Shown: positions 1 to 5,037 of the stretch, piece by piece
How the letters are laid out: each line of letters opens with the position of its first letter
How positions within the stretch are numbered: position 1 is the stretch's first letter
Assembly (NCBI GenBank): GCA_017558165.1
Contig: JAFYWE010000238.1
Span: forward strand, 1-5,037
DNA length: 5,037 nt
Source of the DNA: Bacteroidaceae bacterium
Lineage (GTDB): Bacteria > Bacteroidota > Bacteroidia > Bacteroidales > Bacteroidaceae
Direction: 5' to 3'
Notes under the pieces: generated by a model
The model's input: the letters and a program-made list of their open reading frames with translations, nothing else
The model's database searches: none
What the model was told of the DNA's origin: nothing
Made by a program: the position numbers and the translations under genes

Positions 1-13
1 ATTCCCTTGTATA

Positions 14-74
14 GTGAATGCCAATCGGTAGAAATTGAAGAATATATTTTTCATTTCATCCGGTTGGCATTTAT
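14..74. repeat. Long imperfect hairpin (palindrome)
   Basis: Bases 14-28 pair with 60-74 over 15 positions without a gap, including three G-U wobbles when read as plus-strand RNA; the core is ATGCCAATCGG against CCGGTTGGCAT. After a 2x2 internal loop, 31-35 pair with 53-57, and after a one-base bulge 37-42 pair with 47-52, leaving a four-base loop. The whole 61-base segment therefore folds into one long, nearly continuous hairpin. It could be the transcription terminator of a gene left of the window, a small repeated palindromic element, or a structured leader for a leftward gene. There is no clear T-run directly after it, and it lacks the conserved ends of an integron attC site. Confidence 0.5.
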
Positions 75-76
75 CC

Positions 77-102
77 GTATCGCATGGTCCTATACGCGAT
101 AC
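77..102. repeat. Short inverted repeat, 7-bp arms
   Basis: GTATCGC at 77-83 is the exact inverse of GCGATAC at 96-102, with a 12-base loop. It lies two bases after the long palindrome at 14-74, so the two may form one structured element. Seven paired bases in AT-rich intergenic DNA are only mildly unexpected, and no function can be assigned. Confidence 0.35.
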
Positions 103-200
103 CTTCACCTTGTAGCACTGCCTTATGTCCTTTTGTCTGATTAAAATACCCGATTTTTATGATATGGTTGTATCTCTACAAACTTTTCGGCATATTGCTA

Positions 201-232
201 CTTGAAAGGTATAGAATGACAAACTACTTTTG
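201..232 (+). promoter_or_regulatory. Bacteroidota-type promoter for the nitroreductase operon
   Basis: TACTTTTG at 225-232 matches the Bacteroidota primary-sigma -7 consensus TAnnTTTG exactly. CTTG at 201-204 is a one-mismatch -33 element (consensus TTTG), 20 bases upstream, which is the expected spacing. Transcription would start near 238-240 and give a leader of about 85 bases before the ATG at 326. This is the best promoter match upstream of the two plus-strand genes and probably serves both. Confidence 0.55.
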
Positions 233-325
233 GGTCAACACCTATATTATCGCAAAACAAAAATATTTATCCAAATATCCGTTGTTATAGGGCAAAAGGT
301 TGTTGTCTTAGCGCTGGAATAATAA

Positions 326-1018
326 ATGAATGATTGTATGGGATATATCAGGACTATAGCGTGTGGCCTGTCGTTGATGGCCATGGCATCGTGTGGTAAC
401 GGAGGTGTGCAGGTGGCATCCTGCAGTGATGATTGCACCACAGGTGCCTGTGAGTGTGTGGCCGGTGAGAACGTCAGCACTGATGAGTGCGGTGCGAATG
501 TGGTCATAGATAACATAATGTCGCGTCGCAGTATACGCAAGTACAAGGACGTGCCTGTTGCGCGTGAGGTGATGGAGAGGATTGCTTTGTGTGGCATAAA
601 TGCTCCAAATGGTAAGGGCAAGCAGTCGTGGGAGGTGCGTGTTGTGGAGAACCGTGAATTCCAGAACGAGATTAAGGAGGTTATGGCTCTTTCGGGCGGG
701 GAGCGTGCTGCCGGTAGTTTCTATAATGCTCCCGTATGGGTGTTCATTGCACGTGACAACTCGTATGACTTCTCTACAATTGACTGTGGCCTGCTTGCCG
801 AGAACATGATGCTGTCGGCCAATTCGCTTGGCGTGGGTTCCGTGTGCCTGGGCGGCCCGGTGCGCTTTATCCTTGACAGTCCCGAAAAGGATAGGGTACT
901 CTCAAAGCTTGGTTTCAGCGACGGGTATGAGCTTTGCCTGTGTATCGCTTTCGGTTACCCCGATGAGGCGCCAAAGGCCAAGCCACGTGATTTCGGTAAG
1001 GTGAGGTTTATCGATTGA
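326..1018 (+). CDS. Nitroreductase family protein, predicted lipoprotein
   Basis: This 230-residue protein is an FMN-dependent nitroreductase-family enzyme, a fold that uses NAD(P)H to reduce nitro compounds, quinones or flavins; the real substrate is unknown. The domain covers about residues 58-230. It starts with the FMN-phosphate-binding stretch MSRRSIRKYKD (65-75), followed by APNGKGKQSWEVRVV (93-107), the helix with DCGLLAENMMLSANSLGVGSVCLGG (153-177, quoted here in outline) and the closing IAFGYPDEAPKAKPR (207-221). The N-terminus is a short lipoprotein signal: a hydrophobic stretch ending MAMAS-Cys23, with Met at lipobox position -3, so the match is imperfect. A linker with Cys33, 37, 42, 44 and 55 joins it to the enzyme. 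ATG at 326 has a weak GGAA 6 bases upstream; ATG at 338 (Met5) would give an equally good signal peptide. The residues after Cys23 are not acidic, so a surface-export signal is not evident. A flavoprotein gene follows 18 bases later. Confidence 0.88.
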   Translation: MNDCMGYIRTIACGLSLMAMASCGNGGVQVASCSDDCTTGACECVAGENVSTDECGANVVIDNIMSRRSIRKYKDVPVAREVMERIALCGINAPNGKGKQSWEVRVVENREFQNEIKEVMALSGGERAAGSFYNAPVWVFIARDNSYDFSTIDCGLLAENMMLSANSLGVGSVCLGGPVRFILDSPEKDRVLSKLGFSDGYELCLCIAFGYPDEAPKAKPRDFGKVRFID

Positions 1019-1036
1019 TATAATGGATTTATATAT

Positions 1037-1654
1037 ATGAAAGTATTGCTTATAAACGGTAGCCCGCGTAAGGCGGGAAACACTTTCCGTGCATTGACGG
1101 AGGTTGCCACAACACTTGAGTCGTTGGGTGTTGAGAGTGAGATTGTACATATTGGTCCCGTGGCGGTGCAGGGGTGTATTGCCTGCTTCCGATGCAAGGG
1201 ATTGGGACGTTGTGTGTTCAATGACACACCATACGTGACAGTGCGTGAGAAGATAGAGAGTGCCGATGGTCTTATAGTAGGTTCGCCGGTGTATTATGCC
1301 GGGCCTAACGGTTCGCTCTGTGCGTTGCTTGACAGGTTGTTCTTCTCGAGCAAGCAGCATTTGCAGTACAAACCGGCCGCTGCCGTTGCCGTGTGCCGTC
1401 GTGGTGGTGCGAGCGCTACGTTTGACCGTTTGAACAAATATTTCACCATAAGCAACATGCCTGTTGTTCCGTCTCGGTACTGGAACAGCGTGCATGGTCT
1501 CATGCCGGGTGATGCCGAGCAGGATGCCGAAGGATTGCAGACCATGCGTACCCTTGCACGCAATATGGCCTGGATGCTTAAGGCACTGAATGCCGATGGA
1601 GTGGAGCGGCCTGAAAGGGAGGAGCCGATATCCACAAGTTTCGTGAGAAAGTGA
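1037..1654 (+). CDS. Flavodoxin-fold NAD(P)H/FMN oxidoreductase, iron-sulfur flavoprotein-like
   Basis: This 205-residue cytoplasmic protein belongs to the NADPH-dependent FMN reductase / flavodoxin-like group. The FMN-phosphate loop is NGSPRKAGNT (7-16) right after the first beta strand, and GSPVYYAGPNGSL (82-94) is the second flavin-contacting loop. Between them lies GCIACFRCKGLGRC, with Cys47, 50, 53 and 59: spacing C-X2-C-X2-C-X5-C, as in archaeal and bacterial iron-sulfur flavoproteins, where such a motif holds a 4Fe-4S cluster. Whether a cluster is bound here is inference, since many relatives keep some of these cysteines without proof of one. There is no signal peptide. Length is typical of the family. 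The ATG at 1037 has no convincing Shine-Dalgarno site, which is usual in Bacteroidota. The gene starts 18 bases after the nitroreductase stop, so co-transcription is likely, and the two may share an electron-transfer or stress role. Confidence 0.85.
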   Translation: MKVLLINGSPRKAGNTFRALTEVATTLESLGVESEIVHIGPVAVQGCIACFRCKGLGRCVFNDTPYVTVREKIESADGLIVGSPVYYAGPNGSLCALLDRLFFSSKQHLQYKPAAAVAVCRRGGASATFDRLNKYFTISNMPVVPSRYWNSVHGLMPGDAEQDAEGLQTMRTLARNMAWMLKALNADGVERPEREEPISTSFVRK

Positions 1655-1668
1655 AATGCAGCACTTTC
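1647..1668 (+). terminator. Possible weak hairpin terminator overlapping the stop codon
   Basis: GAAAGTG at 1647-1653 pairs perfectly with CACTTTC at 1662-1668 around an 8-base loop. The first arm includes the last codons of the flavoprotein gene and part of its TGA. The bases after it (CTTTGTGTGTTCTT) are T-rich but not a clean T-run. It could be a weak first terminator or a 3'-end stabiliser; the much stronger hairpin at 1735-1772 is the more credible terminator. Confidence 0.35.
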
Positions 1669-1682
1669 CTTTGTGTGTTCTT

Positions 1683-1710
1683 GAGATTCTTCACTTCACT
1701 CAGAATAACA
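1683..1710 (-). repeat. Short interspersed Bacteroidota repeat (VILSEVKNL-type)
   Basis: Read on the minus strand this segment contains ATTCTGAGTGAAGTGAAGAAT, closely resembling a short element I recall from many intergenic regions of Bacteroidota and Chlorobi genomes, of the form ATTCTGAGCGAAGCGAAGAAT. Its usual hallmark is a spurious translation VILSEAKNL; here one minus-strand frame reads VILSEVKNLK. ATTCT and AGAAT form short terminal inverted repeats (1686-1690 and 1702-1706). No function is established to my knowledge. It sits between two convergent genes, where insertion of a small element would be harmless. The identification is from memory of the motif, not from a search. Confidence 0.55.
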
Positions 1711-1734
1711 TTCCTTTGATAAATGTTATAATCA

Positions 1735-1772
1735 ACAAAGATGCCTTGCACCACCGTGCAAGGCATCTTTGT
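1735..1772. terminator. Strong perfect hairpin terminator between convergent genes
   Basis: Bases 1735-1751 and 1756-1772 are exact inverse complements (17 base pairs, core AAGATGCCTTGCAC) around a CACC tetraloop. The hairpin begins 17 bases past the hexosaminidase stop codon and 80 bases past the flavoprotein stop, and being symmetric it can act on transcripts from both sides. Neither side has a long T-run; the sequence after it is only moderately T-rich (TATAGTGTCTTATGTTTAT on the plus strand). Position and stem strength support a bidirectional terminator or 3'-end stabilising hairpin. Confidence 0.75.
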
Positions 1773-1789
1773 ATAGTGTCTTATGTTTA

Positions 1790-4114
1790 TCAGTTGATCT
1801 CCAACTCGTCAACGAAGATGAATGCTGGGTAGCCCTTGCCGCCGTGCCACTCTGGCATGTCGCGGTCGGACAACGCCTTGATCTTCACGTAACGTGCCTT
1901 TACTGGCTCGAACTCTACCTTGTGCTCGTAGATCTTGTTCTCGTCCTGGGCTGTGAGGTCGGGGTATGCCTGGTCGAACACGTCGGTGAAGTTTTCACCG
2001 TCATTTGATACTGATACAGTAATACCCAATACGTCGAATACCCAGTCGCCCATGTCAACGCTTGTGTTGAACTTGACATAGCTGATCTCCTCCTCGTTCT
2101 TGAGGTCGATTACAGCCTCGAGGTCTGTACCGCAGAATCCCAACCAGCGGCCTGTGCGGTAGTTGGGGTTACCCTTGAGACCGTCAACGAGTGTGACGTC
2201 GCCCTTGAAGGTGTAGTTTCTGTGGATTGGCTGGAGAAGCTTGATTGGTTTTGCAGTAGCCTTGCTGAATGAGATCTCCTCGCTGAATACACGTGTCTCG
2301 CCACGCTCGCCGATGCCCTTTGCCTTGATTGTGCATGCCTCCTTGATTTCGATTGGAGCCTTGTACAGCTGTGACTTTACAGTTGGCTCGCTGCCGTCGA
2401 GTGTGTAATATACAGGTGAGTTGTCAAGTGTCTTGAAAGTGGCTACAACGGCGCCTTTCTCAACGTCGATACTGAACTCCTCCTCAATGTCAAGAAGGTG
2501 CTTTGCATAGTTGTACTGCTTCTTGTCATAGAGCTTGATGAGTGGCAACAGACGCTGTTTGAAGTCGTTGAAGTCCTTGTTCTCGGGCTTGCACCACTGT
2601 ACCTCGCAGAGGGCTGCGATACGTGGCATCTCCATATACTCGACATGGCTGTATGTAGGTACATACTCTGTCCACAGGTTTGCCTGTACACCGATGATGT
2701 GCTTCTGTACTTCAACCGCAAGTGTGTCGCTGATAGGCTCGAATGAGTAGACCTTCTCTACAGGTACGTAGCCGCCGATAGCCAAAGGCTCGTTGTCGGT
2801 ATACTTTGTCTGGTAGTAGTCGAAGTACATGAATGTTGTAGGTGACATGATACAGTCGTGACCCTGCTTTGCAGCCTCGATACCGCCCTCGACACCGCGC
2901 CATGAGTGAACTGTGGCGTTAGGTGCAAGACCGCCCTCGAGAATCTCGTCCCAACCGATAATCTGGCGTCCCTTGCTGTTGAGGAACTTCTCGGCGTGGT
3001 TGATCACGAAGCTCTGCAAGTACATCTCGGCGCTGTGCTTGTCATCGCCCTTGATGCCCAAGGCCTTTATGCGTGCCTGACACTTAGGGCACTTCTCCCA
3101 CTGTGTCTTTGGGCACTCGTCGCCACCGATGTGGATGTACTCTGATGGGAATACCTCGATAACCTCGCTGAGAACGTCGTCGATGAATGCGAGTGTCGCA
3201 TCGTTACCCGCGCAGAGCACGTGGTCCGATACACCCCACATCTTCCATACCTCGTATGGACCGCCGGTACAACCGTACTGTGGGTAAGCAGCAAGGGCGG
3301 CCTGCATGTGGCCAGGGAGGTCAATCTCAGGGATTACTGTGATGTGACGCTCTGCTGCATACTCAACGATCTCGCGGCACTCGTCCTGTGTGTAGAAGAA
3401 AGGACCGTAGTGCTTGCCGTCGTAGTTACCGCTGTTCTTGCCGATTACAGTCTCGTCACGCTGTGCCGAGATTGTTGTGAGCTCAGGGTACTTCTTGATC
3501 TCGATGCGCCAGCCCTGGTCATCGGTGAGGTGCCAGTGGAAGCGGTTGAGGTTGTGGAGCGCAAGCATGTCGATGAAGCGCTTGATTGAGTCTGTGGTGA
3601 AGTAGTGACGTGATACGTCGAGGTGTGCACCACGGTATGAGAAGCGTGGGCTGTCGTTGATGGTGACTGCAGGCATCACAACCTTGTCTGTATCACCTAC
3701 AGGCAATGACTTGCGCAGTGTCTGGATACCGTAGAATACACCGGCAGGGGCAGCAGATACAATCTCGATGCCGTCCTTTGTGACAGACATGCTGTATGCC
3801 TCCTCATTCTCAGGGGCGTTGCCGATGCTGAGCATGATGGCGTTCTGTACGTTCACGTCACCCTCTACAACCTGAAGGTCAAGACCGACGCTCTCCTTTA
3901 CATACTCTGCAAGCAACTCTGCGTTGCGCTTCATCTTCTCGTCACCGTTGTACACGATTGTTGTCTTGCCGTTGATGACAAAGCCGTCACCGGCCTCCTC
4001 AACGATCTCCTGTGGGAGCGGAATTACCTGGTAATTTGCTGTCGGTGCTTGTGGACCTGTACAAGAAAGCAGGGCCGAGCATACGAACAGCGCTCCTAAA
4101 AATGTCTTTTTCAT
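1790..4114 (-). CDS. Beta-N-acetylhexosaminidase, GH20 family lipoprotein
   Basis: The 774-residue enzyme cleaves terminal beta-linked GlcNAc or GalNAc from glycans such as chitooligosaccharides, mucin or N-glycans. A lipoprotein signal (MKKTFLGALFVCSALLS, then Cys18) places it in an outer-compartment membrane; no acidic export signal follows Cys18, so a periplasmic face is my inference. Domains: GH20 N-terminal domain (about 27-155); TIM-barrel catalytic domain (about 157-510); a Fn3-like chitobiase C-terminal segment (about 545-620, YYTLDGSEPT at 569-578); and an F5/8 type C, CBM32-like sugar-binding domain (about 630-774). Catalytic Asp332-Glu333 in HIGGDEC is intact, as expected for substrate-assisted catalysis with the acetamido group. 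Sugar-site residues visible include Arg161, His193/His195 and Asp198 (HWHLTDDQGWR), His269, Trp388, Trp405, Tyr433 and Trp481/Glu483. Length and order match Bacteroidales exo-hexosaminidases. It is a lone gene with its own promoter and terminator and no SusC/SusD pair in view. Confidence 0.95.
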   Translation of the reverse strand: MKKTFLGALFVCSALLSCTGPQAPTANYQVIPLPQEIVEEAGDGFVINGKTTIVYNGDEKMKRNAELLAEYVKESVGLDLQVVEGDVNVQNAIMLSIGNAPENEEAYSMSVTKDGIEIVSAAPAGVFYGIQTLRKSLPVGDTDKVVMPAVTINDSPRFSYRGAHLDVSRHYFTTDSIKRFIDMLALHNLNRFHWHLTDDQGWRIEIKKYPELTTISAQRDETVIGKNSGNYDGKHYGPFFYTQDECREIVEYAAERHITVIPEIDLPGHMQAALAAYPQYGCTGGPYEVWKMWGVSDHVLCAGNDATLAFIDDVLSEVIEVFPSEYIHIGGDECPKTQWEKCPKCQARIKALGIKGDDKHSAEMYLQSFVINHAEKFLNSKGRQIIGWDEILEGGLAPNATVHSWRGVEGGIEAAKQGHDCIMSPTTFMYFDYYQTKYTDNEPLAIGGYVPVEKVYSFEPISDTLAVEVQKHIIGVQANLWTEYVPTYSHVEYMEMPRIAALCEVQWCKPENKDFNDFKQRLLPLIKLYDKKQYNYAKHLLDIEEEFSIDVEKGAVVATFKTLDNSPVYYTLDGSEPTVKSQLYKAPIEIKEACTIKAKGIGERGETRVFSEEISFSKATAKPIKLLQPIHRNYTFKGDVTLVDGLKGNPNYRTGRWLGFCGTDLEAVIDLKNEEEISYVKFNTSVDMGDWVFDVLGITVSVSNDGENFTDVFDQAYPDLTAQDENKIYEHKVEFEPVKARYVKIKALSDRDMPEWHGGKGYPAFIFVDELEIN

Positions 4115-4160
4115 ACTGTTAGGATTATGGTTAATAATAATATGAATTCTTGGTGTGGCA

Positions 4161-4180
4161 AGTGTACGCAGTGGTACACT
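4161..4180. promoter_or_regulatory. Perfect 20-base palindrome in the hexosaminidase leader
   Basis: AGTGTAC (4161-4167), six bases, then GTACACT (4174-4180) form an exact inverted repeat. It lies about 10-30 bases downstream of the predicted hexosaminidase transcription start and about 47 bases ahead of its ATG. It could be an operator for a dimeric repressor, or an RNA hairpin in the 5' leader. Symmetry and position support a regulatory site; which kind, and which regulator, cannot be told from the sequence. Confidence 0.45.
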
Positions 4181-4195
4181 CTACATCAAACTATA

Positions 4196-4227
4196 CAAAA
4201 ATAGGATAAATTTATTTAAATATGAAA
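4196..4227 (-). promoter_or_regulatory. Bacteroidota-type promoter for the hexosaminidase gene
   Basis: On the minus strand TATTTTTG (4203 down to 4196) fits the -7 consensus TAnnTTTG exactly, and TTTC (4227 down to 4224) is a one-mismatch -33 element 20 bases upstream. Transcription would start near 4190, giving a leader of about 75 bases that contains the palindrome at 4161-4180. Confidence 0.55.
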
Positions 4228-4243
4228 CATTTTTATATCTTCG
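4211..4243 (+). promoter_or_regulatory. Probable glyA promoter
   Basis: TATCTTCG at 4236-4243 resembles the Bacteroidota -7 element TAnnTTTG with one mismatch, and TTTA at 4211-4214 is a one-mismatch -33 element, 21 bases away. The start would be near 4249, giving a leader of about 57 bases before the ATG at 4307. It interleaves with the oppositely directed hexosaminidase promoter. I see no riboswitch-like structure in the short leader. Confidence 0.42.
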
Positions 4244-4306
4244 CAAGCATAAACATGTAATTAATTCAGACAACTTGAAAATAACTTACTTAAAAATCTA
4301 TTGACT

Positions 4307-5037
4307 ATGAAAAGGGACAGACATATTTTCCAGCTCATTGAGACTGAGTACCGTCGTCAGTTGAAGGGTATCGAGCTCATTGCATCGGAGAACTTCGTGA
4401 GCAACGAGGTGATGCAGGCCATGGGTTCCGTGCTTACCAACAAATATGCCGAGGGTTATCCCGGCAAGCGCTATTACGGTGGTTGTGAGGTGGTTGACAT
4501 TGTAGAGGACATTGCGCGTGAGCGTCTTAAAGAGCTTTATGATGCCGAGTGGGTGAATGTTCAGCCACACTCAGGTGCGCAGGCCAATGCGGCAGTGTTC
4601 CTTGCCGTGCTCAACCCTGGTGACAAGTTCATGGGATTGAACCTTGCACACGGTGGTCACCTCTCACACGGTTCGGCTGTGAATACATCGGGTCTCATAT
4701 ATACTCCATGTGAATATAACCTCAACCCCGAGACCGGACGCGTAGACTATGACCAGATGGAGGAGGTCGCGCTGCGCGAGAAACCCAAGATGATTATCGG
4801 TGGTGGCTCAGCCTATTCGCGCGAGTGGGATTACAAACGTATGCGTGAGATTGCTGACAAGGTGGGTGCCATTCTCATGGTCGATATGGCTCATCCTGCA
4901 GGTCTCATTGCGGCTGGTTTGCTTGACAATCCTGTGAAGTATGCGCATGTGGTGACATCAACTACCCACAAGACCTTGCGCGGTCCACGTGGCGGTGTCA
5001 TCATCCTTGGTAAGGATTTCCCTAATCCATGGGGCAA
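4307..5037 (+). CDS. glyA: Serine hydroxymethyltransferase, 5' part (cut by window end)
   Basis: This PLP enzyme interconverts serine plus tetrahydrofolate with glycine plus 5,10-methylene-tetrahydrofolate, the main source of one-carbon units for purine, thymidylate and methionine synthesis; it is cytoplasmic. The frame is open from ATG 4307 to the window edge: 243 codons plus two bases, a little over half of the usual length of roughly 420 residues. Visible signatures are ELIASENFVSNEV (23-35), NKYAEGYPGKRYYGG (45-59), HGGHLSHGS (115-123), VDMAHPAGL (192-200) with Asp193 and His196 at the pyridoxal ring, and the PLP-lysine motif STTHKTLRGPRGG with Lys222. These align with the E. coli active-site residues at a constant offset of seven. 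The ATG is preceded by an A/T-rich stretch rather than a Shine-Dalgarno site, as is common in Bacteroidota. It is divergent from the hexosaminidase, with 192 bases between them, and no functional link is implied. Confidence 0.96.
   Translation, partial: MKRDRHIFQLIETEYRRQLKGIELIASENFVSNEVMQAMGSVLTNKYAEGYPGKRYYGGCEVVDIVEDIARERLKELYDAEWVNVQPHSGAQANAAVFLAVLNPGDKFMGLNLAHGGHLSHGSAVNTSGLIYTPCEYNLNPETGRVDYDQMEEVALREKPKMIIGGGSAYSREWDYKRMREIADKVGAILMVDMAHPAGLIAAGLLDNPVKYAHVVTSTTHKTLRGPRGGVIILGKDFPNPWG

Larger units (their letters stand above)
1..325. other. Left-end stretch without a supported gene
   Basis: No convincing gene is visible in these 325 bases. A plus-strand frame is open from base 1 to a TAA at 142-144 (47 codons), and a minus-strand frame starting with ATG at 54 runs off the left edge (18 codons). 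Both cross the imperfect palindrome at 14-74, and their similar peptides (FNFYRLAF on one strand, FHFIRLAF on the other) are what palindrome symmetry would produce, so I do not call either. Either could still be the end or beginning of a real neighbouring gene; the flanking sequence would decide. The stretch otherwise holds two dyads (14-74, 77-102) and a promoter match (201-232) for the nitroreductase gene. It is AT-rich like the other gaps in this window. Confidence 0.6.

Noticed and set aside
1..54. Minus-strand ATG at 54 beginning MKNIFFNFYRLAF and leaving the window
   Set aside because: It resembles a plausible protein start, but only 18 codons are visible, it lies in the palindrome, and no promoter with correct spacing was found upstream. 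The -7-like TATTTTTG at 258-265 on that strand has no -33 partner and is about 200 bases away.
14..74. Integron attC site
   Set aside because: The hairpin size fits, but the GTTRRRY and RYYYAAC end boxes are not present and no cassette-like gene adjoins it.
1..144. Plus-strand frame open from base 1 to TAA at 142, as a possible 3' end of a gene
   Set aside because: Forty-seven codons with no recognised motif, AT-rich and crossing the palindrome. It cannot be told from chance without the sequence to the left.
247..621. 124-codon minus-strand open frame overlapping the nitroreductase start
   Set aside because: Much of it is antisense to the signal peptide, linker and flavin-binding region of the nitroreductase, and the peptide resembles no family I know.
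1023..1040. Five-codon mini-ORF (M-D-L-Y-I-stop) whose TGA overlaps the flavoprotein ATG as ATGA
   Set aside because: It could in principle couple translation, but such a short AT-rich frame arises easily by chance and nothing else supports it.
902..1495. 197-codon minus-strand open frame opposite the two redox genes
   Set aside because: It lies wholly antisense to two well-supported family members and its peptide has low-complexity features and no recognisable domain. It is best explained as a shadow of their codon bias.
1578..1766. 62-codon minus-strand open frame over the convergent gap
   Set aside because: It is made of the terminator hairpin, the interspersed repeat (which supplies VILSEVKNLK) and the antisense of the flavoprotein's end.
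3221..3589. 122-codon plus-strand open frame inside the hexosaminidase gene
   Set aside because: It is antisense to the catalytic domain of an intact GH20 enzyme; the valine/leucine-rich peptide is a by-product of the opposite strand's codon use. The same applies to the shorter plus-strand frames at 1769-2008, 2498-2746 and 2906-3145.

Overview
The window looks like an ordinary chromosomal segment of a Bacteroidota species, most likely order Bacteroidales (Prevotellaceae, Muribaculaceae or Bacteroidaceae-like; I cannot choose between them). The reasons are that genes lack strong Shine-Dalgarno sites, that promoter-like elements fit the Bacteroidota pattern (TTTG at -33, TAnnTTTG at -7), that lipoprotein signal peptides sit on a GH20 hexosaminidase and on a nitroreductase, and that the GlyA sequence has the Bacteroidota-style active-site context (DMAHPAGL and HKTLRGPRGG). 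Genes are moderately GC-rich and the gaps are clearly AT-rich.

Layout. Bases 1-325 hold no gene I can support; they contain a long imperfect hairpin (14-74), a smaller dyad (77-102) and a good promoter match (201-232). Two plus-strand genes follow, 18 bases apart and probably co-transcribed: a lipoprotein-type nitroreductase with a cysteine-rich linker (326-1018), and a flavodoxin-fold NAD(P)H/FMN oxidoreductase with an iron-sulfur-flavoprotein-type cysteine motif (1037-1654). The convergent gap 1655-1789 carries a short hairpin overlapping the stop codon, a copy of a short interspersed Bacteroidota repeat (1683-1710), and a very strong perfect hairpin terminator (1735-1772). On the minus strand is a complete 774-residue lipoprotein beta-N-acetylhexosaminidase (1790-4114). 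The 192-base divergent gap 4115-4306 has interleaved promoters for both neighbours and a perfect 7-6-7 palindrome in the hexosaminidase leader. The window ends inside glyA (plus strand, from 4307), of which the first 243 codons are present.

Function. The first two genes look like a small flavoenzyme redox pair. The hexosaminidase removes terminal GlcNAc/GalNAc from glycans outside the cytoplasm and stands alone here, with no SusC/SusD pair or other glycosidase beside it. GlyA is housekeeping one-carbon metabolism. I see no mobile element, CRISPR array, tRNA or rRNA, and no clear new system. The most worthwhile leads are the exported cysteine-rich nitroreductase with its flavoprotein partner, the interleaved divergent promoters with the nearby palindrome, and the two repeat-like elements in the gaps.
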